From Cliona cf. orientalis (taxonomy: Eukaryota > Porifera > Demospongiae > Clionaida > Clionaidae), in assembly GCA_963930775.1 (NCBI GenBank), contig OZ005690.1, positions 1,405,725 to 1,469,724 on the forward strand: DNA of 64,000 nt, in the 5' to 3' direction. The first letter of the stretch is position 1. Each line of letters starts with the position of its first letter. The notes beneath the pieces are model-generated. The model worked only from the letters and a program-made list of their open reading frames with translations. It was not told the origin of the DNA and did not search any database. Below are positions 49,137-60,700 of this stretch, piece by piece. A program made the position numbers and the translations under genes.

Positions 49137-51166
49137 CACACTAAGATAAAAGAATTTCCGTATGAGTAATGTAATGTAATGTAATGTAATATAAATAAAT
49201 AATTCTTGGGGCCTATGGAACGATATTATGCAATAATTTTTATATGCAGGTGAAGAATGGAAGAAATAAAGAAAATGAATTGTATCAAAACTTTAAATTT
49301 CACTTTCATATCTCAGAAAACGCCGTGTTTGTTGTGTCAGAGCCATGGGGAAAGTCCCTGTTTATACGTACGTGCATAGCGCCAGTACATTATCGATCGC
49401 ATGCTGTGACGTTCCGCGTACGGTAACGCCCACCTAAATTGAAAAATGCAATGAACGAGCTCTGAGGAGAGAATGAGGTCAAGTTCGTTGGCGTGGTAGA
49501 CGTGTTCCGTTGCTCATAGCGGTGAAAGGAGGAGAGAACGAAGTCTATGGAAAGGGTTGGAAGCAACATTGGGCAAGAAGAACGGTACCAATGGTCGTCA
49601 ACTGAAGCGATCCTCTAGTTTGTAATGAGAAAAGCCAACGGAAGGTAAGCTAGTTTGATCATAAATCGAGAATGCATGGTATGAATTCTTGTGATGTAGC
49701 TAGCTAGACTAGAAATAACGTGGCTAAGTAGCTATGACAGTTCCTATGAGTGTGATAGGCCTCGAACCCTGGTAGAGGGAGGGCTTGGTGTAGCCTCGTA
49801 CCCAGGCCCTTCAAAAGGAGGAGAAAGGGCCTGGTACACATTGCATGTGCATGCGCCAAGGGACCCTAGAAAAATGTGGGTTAATCGGATACTATTGTAT
49901 ACTGTACGTCATGCAGAACCCGCGAATGATCACTGTGGTAATGCGACCGGTCACTATAGAGACCCCAGCGCATGCGCGTGCAGTATGTACTAGGCATTTT
50001 CTCCTTCTCTTGAAGGGTCTGGGAACGAGGCTAGGCTTGGTGCTGCTGGTAGCACAATGGTACTACAACAGTGGCGTGCCATCACTTTATCTCCTGGTGT
50101 TCTATCACTGCATACACAACAGTCAGTCCATTTCCGCCCCTCCTCCATAGCAACCCTTCTATAGCAATTCCAAGACGGTGGTGGACCTCGGTAAGCTATT
50201 AATATCAGAGCCTGATGGGATTTTTCATTGATCGCTGCCCTTGCAATGCTGACGTCTTATAAGTGATATAAAAAGTTGATGCAACCTGGAGCATCTTCCT
50301 CCACCACTTCACATGCACTCGTGTATAACAATCTATAGCTGCCAAACTGATCCAGTTTATTGACAAACAGCATCATCACCCGGGGGTGTTCCATTGATTC
50401 TATTGGCGACAACTTCATTTGGCTGGATCTATTGTAAGTGGACATGTGAGTGGTGTATGTACATGTACATGTATGTGGCATGTATATGGTAGAATAATAT
50501 TATTGTGCATGTGCATGTAACATGTAAACTAATTTTTATGAAAGGCATCACTTGTGTACATGTATGTACTTCCCCTACACATGGTATACATACATGTCCA
50601 TGTATATATTCTTCAGCTTCACAATCCTTTGCTTATCCAGGTGACCATGAGGATGTCACACCGCTTTCATCAGACCAATAGGCATGGACACTCCCAACTG
50701 GCTGCCTCTTCACTGCTGTAGAAACTCCCTTTCGATTTATGTCTGTAACTAACTGTCATTCCTACTACTTTCTGAAGCTGGTAAGTATGGAACTAGTATA
50801 ATACACACACAATGTACCTGTCCACTTAAAGATCGTGCATGTAGCTTTTATTGTGGAATTCTTTCACAAGTGCGAGGACTACACAAGGGGTCTGACCGAG
50901 ATCTTCTCGCTCAATCAGTGTATCATAAACATATGCACACACATTGTAGGTACCCAGATGTACGTGTACTCTCAGAGAATAATATGTGCCTTGGTACCCC
51001 AACAATGAGCTTTCCCTTCACATGTCAGCAAAAGGAAACAATGTACAATTAAAGCTGATAACATCTATATGGCTGTGTTACCATTAGGGTAGTGTAAGTA
51101 CCTGACATTTGAACATGTAATTTATTTAAGTACAGCTTGTTACAATTCTTTTATCTTAGTGTGTGG
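49137..51166. mobile_element. 2 kb non-coding element E1 (CACACTAAGATAAAAGAATT ends)
   Basis: Inverted ends CACACTAAGATAAAAGAATT (49137) and AATTCTTTTATCTTAGTGTG (to 51165). Collinear with E2 (51177-54282). The first bases resemble the ACACTAAG MITEs, suggesting one superfamily. An internal foldback is at 49794-50031. No long open frame. Confidence 0.8.
49794..50031. repeat. Foldback element inside E1
   Basis: Arms CCTCGTACCCAGGCCCTTCAAAAGGAGG..GGGCCTGGTACAC and their inverse to CCTCG at 50031. The same foldback is in E2 at 51961-52217. Confidence 0.8.
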
Positions 51167-51960
51167 TTAGCTTGTTACACACTAAGATAAAAGAATTTCC
51201 ATATGAGTAATGTAATGTAATGTAAATAAATAATTCTTGGGGCCTATGGAACGATATTATGCAATAATTTTTATATGCAGGTGAAGAATGGAAGAAATAA
51301 AGAAAATGAAATGTATCAAAACTTTGAATTTCACTTTCACATCTGAGAAAACGCTGTGTTTGTTGAGTTAGAGCCTTGGGGAAAGCCCCTTTTTGTACGT
51401 ATGTACATAGTGCTAGTACATTTTTGATCGCTTGCTATGACGTTCCGCGTACGGTAACGCCCACCTAAATTGAAAAATGCAATGAACGAGCTCTGAGGTG
51501 GCACCTAGGAGTATGAGATCAAATTCGTTAGCGTGGTAGACGTGTTTCGTTGCTCATAGCGATGAAAGAAGGAGAGAACGAAGCCTATGGAAAGGCTTGG
51601 AAGCAACACTGGGCAATAAGAACGGTACCGATGGTCGTCAACTGAAGCAATCCTCTAGTTCGTAATGAGAAAAGCCAATGGAAGGTAAGCTAGTTTTTGA
51701 TGATAAATCGCGAATAGGATGTGTGCGTGCGTGTACGAAGTAGAAACTTTAAGTATCATAAGCAGTGGTATTTGTTATGAATGGGGCTTGATCATGTTGA
51801 TGACTAGAGCATCTAATCGAGTACCACAGGTGTCAAACAGTGAGAAATTTAATATCTAAAAAGTATCAGCTCGTTTAGTACAGTGTAAGTACGCATGGTA
51901 TGAATTATTATTTTGAGTGTGATAGGCCTCAAACCCTAGTAGAGGGATGGCTTGGTGTAG

Positions 51961-52217
51961 CCTCGCACCCAGGCCCTTCAAAAGGTGGAGGAGAAAGGGC
52001 CTGGTACACTGGCATTGCATGCGCAGGACCCCAGAAAAACGTGGGGTAACCATAATGAGATACTATTGTATACTCTTCATTTATTGTGCATAAAACTGTA
52101 CATCATGCAGAACCCGCGAATGATCACTATGGTAACGCTATGGAGACCCCAGCGCATGCGCGTGCAGTGTGTACCAGGCCCTTTCTCCTCCTCTTCTTGA
52201 AGGGCCTGGTAACGAGG
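51961..52217. repeat. Foldback element inside E2
   Basis: CCTCGCACCCAGGCCCTTCAAAAGG..GGGCCTGGTACAC and GTGTACCAGGCCCTTTC..GAAGGGCCTGGTAACGAGG form an imperfect palindrome. Confidence 0.8.
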
Positions 52218-53026
52218 CTAGGCTTAGTGCTGCAGGTAGCACAATGGTACTACAGCAGTGGTGTGCCATCAGTTTATCTCCTGGTGTTCTATCACTGCAT
52301 ACACAATAGTCAGTCCATTTCCACCGTTTCTCCATAGCAACCCTCTAAGCAATTCCAAGACGGTGGTGGACCTCGGTAAGCTATTGATATCAGAGCCTGA
52401 TGGGATGTTTCATTGATCGCTACCATTGAAAGTTATGCTGACATCTTAAGTGATATAAAAAAAGGTTGATGGCGACCTGGAGCACCACTTCACATGCACT
52501 CGTGTATAACAATCTATGTCTGCATGCCAAACTGATCCAGTTTATCGACAAACAGCATCATCACCCAGGGGTGTTCCACTGATTCTATTGGCTACAACTT
52601 CATCTGGCTGGATCTATTGTAACGTGAGTGGAGTATGTATGTTGTATGTACACGTGCATACATAAAATAATATTATTGTGCATGTAACATGTCAACATAA
52701 TTTTTATGAAAAGGCATCACTTGTGTACATGTATGTACTTCCCCTGCACTTAGTATACGTACATGTACATGTATGTTCTTCAGCTTCACAATATTTTGCT
52801 TATCCAGGTGAGCATGAGGATGTCACACCACTGTCATCAGACCGGTAGGCATGGACACTCCTAACTGGCCGCCTCTTCACTGCTGTAGGAACCCCCTTTC
52901 GATTTGTGCCTGTGACTGTCATTCCTACTACTTTCTGAAGCTGGTAAGTATGGTACTAGTATACATGTAATACACACACAATGTATATGTAACTCTCCAC
53001 TTCAAGATTGTGCATGTAGCTTTTAA

Positions 53027-53295
53027 GGCCAGGCAAACTGAATTCGCAGTTTATCGTCCCGCCTGCATGGATTTTCAGATTTTCTCAAAAAATTTCATAT
53101 TTCAGATTGTATACAGCAACTATATGGCACCTTGGCCCCGCCCCCTCGAGTGCTGTAATTGAAGGGCGTGGCCTTGGCGATCGCGAGTTCGAACTTAGCG
53201 TTTCTCGCTAGTTTGAAATCTGAATAATGACTGCCCACCCGCTTGCAAAATCGAAAAGTCTGTGACGATAAACTGTGAATTTAGTTTGCCTTGCC
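53027..53295. mobile_element. Harbinger-like MITE nested in E2
   Basis: 269 bases with imperfect inverted ends GGCCAGGCAAACTGAATTCGCAGTTTATCGTC and GACGATAAACTGTGAATTTAG..GCC, flanked by TAA on both sides (53024-53026, 53296-53298). E1 has the empty site near 50850. Confidence 0.8.
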
Positions 53296-53460
53296 TAATA
53301 TGGAATTCTTTCACAAGTGCGAGGAGGGGTTTAACCAAGGTCTTCTTGCTCAATCAGTGTATTACACACATATGCACATACGTTGTAGGTACCCAGATGT
53401 ACATGTACTCTCAGAGAATGTGTGCCTTGGTACCCCAACAATTGGCTTTCCCTTCACATA

Positions 53461-54130
53461 TGTGACCGGATTTGGGAAAACCCTCCGTAAGGGATCCGCG
53501 CGCAAGTCGCGCAATGCGCGTTTTTAGTAGCTCAGGTAGAAATTTGTCAAAGTCCAGATTTTGTCATATACATGTGGAACAACCCTTCTTCTAACTGTTG
53601 CCGTCTTCTACGGAGGCTAGTCGTGCTATACGAAGGCAAAATAAGCCTTCATTTTGACCCACCTGGTCGGCATAGCCACCGTACACGGAGCCCGTTGCTA
53701 TGGGCGGTAATTAGAATTCTCTACCTAGAGACAGCTAGATTCATCGATCTACTGTACGTTCGCTCACCTTCTTAGCTTCTTGGGCATCTAAGAACAATCG
53801 GCTGTCGTTGTCAACAACGAAATTCAACTCTTGCTCGATCTTTACGTTCATTTCGAACGGCTCCGCCCAGGTCCATTTAATTGATTTCCGGGTCACGCGT
53901 AGTATGCGGAAACGCCATACGCGTGCATAGCAACGCCTTTAGACCGTAATTTCTCGATTATTGGGGGTGTGGCGCGATCGCAAACAAAGTGCTTGTATCT
54001 CCACAACGAAGCGCGCGATTGGCCTAAAACTTGAACGCGGGTTAGCTCTATGGTAGAGCTTATCAACCATACATCAAACTTGATTTTCAGAAAAAATTCG
54101 TTACGGAGGGTTTTCCCAAATCCGGTCACA
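53461..54130. mobile_element. MITE nested in E2, 30-base perfect inverted ends
   Basis: 670 bases bounded by TGTGACCGGATTTGGGAAAACCCTCCGTAA and its exact inverse; TA occurs on both sides. E1 lacks it (near 51020). Perfect ends suggest a recent insertion. Confidence 0.85.
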
Positions 54131-54289
54131 TATCGACATGGCTCTTAAAGAATGTACAATTCAAGCTGATTCATCTATATTATGGCTGTGTTGCCATTAG
54201 GGTAGTGTAAGTACCTGACATTTGAACATATTATTTACTTAATGAAGTACAGCTTGTTACAATTCTTTTATCTTAGTGTGTGGTTAGCT

Positions 54290-54915
54290 TGAAAAAAAGA
54301 AAGGATTTAAATAATTAATTAATGTTTGGGGGGATTGGGAGCACTTGGGAAGATAATTTTTATATGGGCACGCAGAATGGGTCAAAACTAGAAGTTTGAC
54401 GGCGGGAAATTTTGATTCACACCTTAGAATTAAAGTTACGGCCCTTTGAAGTTACCCCATATGTTTGTATAGGAAGCCACGCAGTTGCAATGTTTTCCGC
54501 CCACGCGCTACGTGAGGGGCGGGGCCACGTGCGCACATTAACGTGACGACCATTACCCACTTTGGTCAAAATTGATGCATAGGCTGCCTGCTTGCATTGT
54601 ATGGCTCTACTATGTATCCAGCTCAATTATGTGGTTTTCGGACAATCTTTTTTTCTGCTTAGTGTATGGTCTCCTTGTTATACACTAAGTAGAAATTACA
54701 CACTAATTACACACTAAATAGAAAAAAAAAATATGAAAATTCATGGGGGGGTTTGGGAGCACTTGGGGAGATAATTTTTATATGGGCACGCAGAATGGGT
54801 CGAAACTAGAGATTTGACCCTGGGGAATTTTGATTCATGTCTTAGAATTAAAGTTACGGCCCTTTAAAGTTTACCCATATGTTTGTACAGCGAAGCCATG
54901 TGTTTGCAATGTTTT
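54290..54915. mobile_element. ACACTAAG MITE copies (one full, one 5' half)
   Basis: Full copy 54290-54686, then the 5' half at 54716-54915, which stops in the middle of the GC-rich core. Between them are repeated TTACACACTAATTACACACTAA end pieces. Confidence 0.8.
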
Positions 54916-55973
54916 GAGTCTCGGTGTGCGTTATTTAGAAAATCGCTAGTCCAGTACATGCATAGGCTACCATGCAGCTGGTATTGTATCCAGAGACTTG
55001 CTGAATGGATGAGGAAGCAGTTACAACAGTAACTCTCCCGTTTTTGCTGAGAGGTAGGTGGGGTAATACAGCTATAGTTTTACATTTTGTATGTTTGGAT
55101 CAGTGTGTGGGAAAATACATCTAATTGAGCTCTAGAAACATAACTAACTAAAATTGTTTTGTGCTTCTCCCCTAGCCTTGTGTGTGTGCTGTGGTGATCT
55201 TGAGTACTAGTACAAAGTAACGTGTTACAGTGGGCACAGGTACTGAACCTCTTCCCCTAGCCTTGTGTGTGAGCTGTGGTGATCTTGAGTACTAGTAGGA
55301 AGTAACGGCGTATTGCAGTGGCCACTGGTACTGAACCTCTCAACACTGATCATATACTCTGAGTTTTCTAGGCTCTATTAGGAGCATAGACGGCCTTGTT
55401 TCCGATAGTATGGGCATCCAGCTCAACTATGTGGTGGTTTCTGGACAATTTTTTTACAGTAATACTCGGGATGACTATAATAATATTATACTGTAGCGTG
55501 TGAATATTATATACATGCATGTTTCTAATTATGTGGAACTTTTTGTGCTTAGTGTGCATGGTACAATGTAGCTCCTTAGATGATTTCCGGCAAGCTCTAA
55601 CTGTGCCTGCGGTGCAGTTAGAGCGGGTGGAAATCATCTAAGGTACTTGCTATTGTTACTATGGTATACCAATGCTAAATCGATCGTACAGGCACGTACA
55701 CTGTGTGGGCTAGGGTAGCTGTTTTGAACATGACTTGATTATGGATGCTCTACTCTACTGAAGAATGGTTTTAGTGACATTAGATGTTGTTACCATAGTA
55801 ATATATACCAAATGTACATAAAGTATTGCAGTGTACAGTTGTATGTGTATCTGCATGGTAAACAATCAATGTAAAGTAAGCCTAAGTGCATATTAGTTTG
55901 TGTGAACCTATACAATGCAGGTACATATACTTATGTGCCGCAGTTTTTTTTTCTGCTTAGTGTGCACGGTAGC
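54916..55973. other. Repeat-rich spacer
   Basis: Holds a tandem duplication (55165-55338, CTCCCCTAGCCTTGTGTGTG..TACTGAACCT twice), a stray 3' fragment of the ACACTAAG MITE at 55409-55452, and a hairpin at 55574-55643 with ~29-base arms CCTTAGATGATTTCC..CTCTAACTG. No gene seen. Confidence 0.6.
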
Positions 55974-56773
55974 TTGAAAAAAGCAAATTTAAATAAATAA
56001 TCTAATTCATGGGGGGTTTGGGAGCACTTGGGGGGATAATTTTTACATGGGCACGCAGAATGGGTCGAAACTAGAGATTTGACCCTGGGGAATTTTGATT
56101 CACGCCTTAGAATTAAAGTTACGGCCCTTTGAAGTTACCCCATATGTTTGTATAGGAAGCCATACATTTGCAATGTTTTCCGCCCACGCGCTACGTGAGG
56201 GGCGGGGCCACGCGCGCACATCAACGTGACGACCATTACCCACTTGGGTCAAAATTGATGTACAGGCTGCCTGCTTGCATTGTATGGCTCTACTATGCAT
56301 CCAGTTCAACTATGTGGTGGTTTTCGGACGATTTTTTTTTCTGCTTAGTGTTCTGGTCGCCTTGTTATACACTAAGTAGAAACAAATTTAAATAATTAAA
56401 TAATTAAATAATCTAATTCATGGGGGGTTTGGGAGCACTTGGGGGGATAATTTTTACATGGGCACGCAGAATGGGTCGAAACTAGAGATTTGATCCTGGG
56501 GAATTTTGATTCACGCCTTAGAATTAAAATTACAGCCCTTTGAAGTTACCCCATATGTTTGTATAGGAAGCCATGCATTTGCAATGTTTTCCGCCCACGC
56601 GCTACGTGAGGGGCGGGGCCACGCGCGGACATTAACGTGACGACCATTACCCACTTAGATCAAAATTGATGTATAGCCTGCCTGCTTGCATTGTATGGCT
56701 CTACTATGCATCCAGCTCAACTATGTGGCGGTTTTCAAACAATTTTTTTTTCTGCTTAGTGTTCTGGTCGCCT
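55974..56773. mobile_element. Two more ACACTAAG MITE copies
   Basis: 55974-56366 and 56367-56773, tandem, the second ending in CGCCTTG plus poly-A. It abuts the acceptor region of the chimeric IgX exon at 56806. Confidence 0.85.
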
Positions 56774-56805
56774 TGAAAAAAAAAAAAATGCTCTATATGT
56801 CACAG

Positions 56806-57368
56806 ATGTATACTTTATGCTCAAAGGAACTGTGTACCTCAACAACAGTGATATCCCCCTCTTGGGTATAGGGGAGGGAGACCACGCCCTCCAGTGCAGG
56901 ACCAGCAGGGACGGGTGCTGTAGAGCCTTGCCAAACCGGTTTGGTGACTTCTACTATCCCAACGGAACTCAAGTCTTCAATGAAAGGTCAGGCTATGGGG
57001 TTTACCGCAACAGAGGTCAAAAGGTCATACATCTGAATCGGAGGGAGGGGGTGACAGAAGAGGACAGACTGGCTGGCGATGATACTTATGTTCAGGTACC
57101 AATAAGCTATTGCATCATAGACAGAATAGTATGCATTCCAATAATAGGTCCTAACAATTAAGTTCCCATGTTCAACTATTACGTACAGAATTATACTACT
57201 GTTATACTATACCTGCAGATCCGAGTCCTGTACAACAGTATAGTGGGACAGTGGAGCAATGGGATTTCTGTTGGTAAGAGACTTTTCACAAAATTTAATA
57301 ATATCAAAAGTGCATTCTTGTGATATTCCCTTGTGCAGGATGCAATCTCAAACAGATGACAATATTTA
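56806..57368 (+). pseudogene. Chimeric IgX/FN3 module, frame open
   Basis: Exon 56806-57095 begins as IgX (VYFMLKGTVYLNNSDIPLL..DHALQCRTSRDGCC..FGDFYYPNGTQVF..RNRGQKVIHLNRREG). It changes at ~57051 into the end of FN3a (VTEEDRLAGDDTYVQ), keeping the FN3a donor. FN3b (57219-57273) and the micro-exon (57339-57368) follow, almost identical to those of U3. The IgX F-strand Cys and its terminal exon end are lost. The frame is continuous and the phases (1 in, 1 out) allow joining to the U4 Ig1 exon at 57900. Probably formed by unequal recombination at a short G(G)GTGAC/GGCGTAAC match. Confidence 0.75.
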
Positions 57369-57723
57369 GTAAGTTGATTACAGTTTACAGGTGCATGTGC
57401 ATGCACACCTGCAAACTCGTGCCCACACCTGCATGCATTGAGGCCTGCATATGGTGGTGTCCCCTCTATTATGATAGCCGCATGCGCTTCCTTCATGAGA
57501 TCAGTGATAGTGTCACTATGAGGCATACCTAGGCCTACTTAATACAGTCTGCAGTCTTAGCCAGGACTAGTGATAGCTATAGCTACTATACTGGTACATA
57601 AAGATCCAGAAATTAGTAGGCAGGATCTGGAAATTTTCTTTTGCGCTGACTGTACATGACAATTAACCATTGATTGAGTTTTAAGTATCAGTGAATCTAA
57701 CGTACGATAATATCACAATCATC

Positions 57724-60700
57724 ATGTTGTCTGCTGAGTGGACGGTAATGCTCCTTTTTCTGGTGCAGTCGGTGCCTATGGTGAGACTGGAGTGTACTGA
57801 TGGTGCCTTGTTGATGGCACTGTGCAGCAGCAGCCCAAGTGTTAGATGTGAGTTGTATAGCATTTTATTATTACAATATTATTATTATTATATATACAGT
57901 TTTAGTGCATGAGAATCTGCCTGGATCAGTGAGGATAAGATGTGGTCATTCTGCCACATCATGCTCGTGGAGTAAATCAGACGATGGCAGTGCAGCTAAT
58001 GCAGTGATACTGGACACCTCTTCCGATAAGTACACAATTGTTGATGGCAATTCTCTAGATATTAGTTTAGATAATATTACCGGAGTGGATGGTGGTCTCT
58101 ACCGCTGTGTGTATGATGGACTTGGGACATCATCTCAGTTGTGTGTTTATGTGTATGGTGAGTCAACATGCAGTGATAATTCAGTATGGATCATTATAAG
58201 AACCAAATTTAATGTCAAGTGTATATTAGCTAGCTTATAGCCAAAAATGGGAAAAAAGAAGGCGCAGTGGCCGGGTATTCCCCATTAATTTGGAACTAAG
58301 ATACAAAGTCTTGTTATTGAAGTTTTAAAAACTGTTGATGTTTCTCTTGAATAGCTATATTAATATATTATTAAGTGTGACGTATTAATACTGTAGTCAG
58401 TGTAGCTAGTGACAACAACGTACATCTTCTCTCATACAGAAAGAGCGGTATTTACTTCATGTCCACAAGAGTATTCAGGCTGCTCTAAGGAGGTCCCACT
58501 TTCAGTTACATCGGGAAATCCTGCCATTTTCAATGCCTCCATTACCTACACACCTGGTGGTAGCTGTAATTTCAAACAGGAAATAACACGAGTCAAACTT
58601 ACAAAGATTAATGGGCAATCAAATTTGCCCAACACACTACTGTTCACATGTCGCACAGACCAGGGAGCTTCATGTTTGACAAATGATAACCGGTCAGTGT
58701 CCCTGAGCAGAGGAGATGGTTTGGACTACATTTTTACTCTTTCAAATACTAGCCAAAAAGATGCTGGCATTTACGAGGTTGTTGTGGAAGGAACTCACCC
58801 AGCAACAGGCTCTCTTATTACATTTAGGAAGAGCTTTCATCTCGGTGTCAAAGGTATACTAAAATTATAAACTTACAGACGCATGGCATTGGACAATTAA
58901 TAGTAACCTTAGTACAATGATTATGAAAAGGGTTATGGGAACACAGTGATAATTATTATTGCCACACAAATGGAATAGTAAGGAATAATAATAATAAGTT
59001 ATTTGTCAACGATTAATAGGAACACAACCTGGTGACGTGGATGGGCATGCCTGGCCAACGTTTGTTAGCTAATGTTATTGTTATAGCTATAGCTACACAC
59101 TGTAGATACAATCAGTTCAGCCAAGGGGAAAGTTTACCCTGTTCTTCTATAGCGATAATGCATGTCATGTGCCATGTGCCAGGACACACAAGCAATAATT
59201 AATTTGGCTTGCTATCATTTGAATTTTTGGTGAAAGTTCAGGGTAAAGTCCAAAAATTATACCTTAAGACTGTTACAGTAACAGTATACTAATGCCATCA
59301 TCTATAGTTCAACTCTAGCATGGTTGTGAAAATATTATCACAGTTCTTTAGCATTCATGATGATCTGGCTGGGTTGTAGCTAAGACAAACAAGCATGATC
59401 AGTAGCCATGCACCTCTGGTGGGATGATAATAGTTGGCAGCCAAGTTTAATTAGCTATGTCATAATCGTGTGACTATATTATACTTTCCAAGCTGAGGAT
59501 TAATTATTATACAATCATTGAGATCACTGTAAGTCCTGAAGACTCAAATGAACCAAGATCAATATTAATTTTTACGGGTTCAAAGTGGGAAACCGACGAT
59601 CTCAGCATGACATTATTCTATCATTTATAATCCCATGATTGGAAGCGCATGACAGATAAAATTTAATAATAATTATATCAGCTTGCAGTCAGCGTCAGCA
59701 TCTCATGTCACTAGCTAGTACCTGACACGTGCAGTGTATGGTTTCGTTAATGGAATGATGATAAAAATTAATGATGTTATTGAGATTAACACAGACAGCA
59801 CATTGATTAGAGGCTTCGCAATTTCATCATAATAGAGACACGAGGCATTTCATGATCAGCTAACATAATTATATATTATTATAGCTAGTCATCACATTGA
59901 TAGTAATGATGAAAGACTCATGTTTGGCACATATTTTTTCAAGATGGGTATAGCTAGCTATTAATTTTATTGCTAGCTTATAAACTAAGTCTAGATTTAA
60001 GGGAACCACTGTACTTGTATACCTCAAGTTTTCTCTCATGCATAACTAGCTACAATTTCTCCACCTGTAACTCCCCCTGCACCGGTTGGAGTCCAAGCAT
60101 TGTGCTCAGCGGTTGTCTGGTACAGTCCAGAGGATTCCTGTGAAGATACGATCAGTGGCTATGAGGTGCGATTCTATGACCCAAACTTCACTCATTCAAA
60201 CGTAACGAGGTATGTCGGAGTAAACAGGACTTTCTATGGCGTAACAGAAGAGGACAGACTGGCTGGCGAAAACAACCATGTTCAGGTACTAATAACATTA
60301 GCTAGCTATTGCATCATAGACAGGATATTGCCACGTTGCATTCCAGCATAGATAGCATAGATTCCATTGCGGCTAGCAAAAGGTCCTAATAATATCTGAG
60401 ATTTTTTTGTGTGCACAAAGTTCAGAAGCACTACTATTACTATACCTGCAGATCCGAGTCCTGTACAACAGTATAGTGGGACAGTGGAGCAATGGGGTTT
60501 CTATCGGTAAGAGACTTTTCACAAAATTTAATATCAAAAGTGCATTCTTGTGATATATTCCCTCGTGCAGGATGCAATCTCAAACAGATGACAATATTTA
60601 GTAAGTTGATTTGCTAGTGTACATGACTATAATTTAATAGAAATTAATTTTTGACAACATGATAATTTGTCCAATTCCTCTTCACTGTTGATCAACAACT

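Larger units (their letters stand above)
51177..54282. mobile_element. Element E2, a second copy of E1 with two nested MITEs
   Basis: Same ends and order as E1, enlarged by insertions at 53027-53295 and 53461-54130. E1 and E2 lie head to tail, separated only by GTTAGCTTGTTA. Confidence 0.8.
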
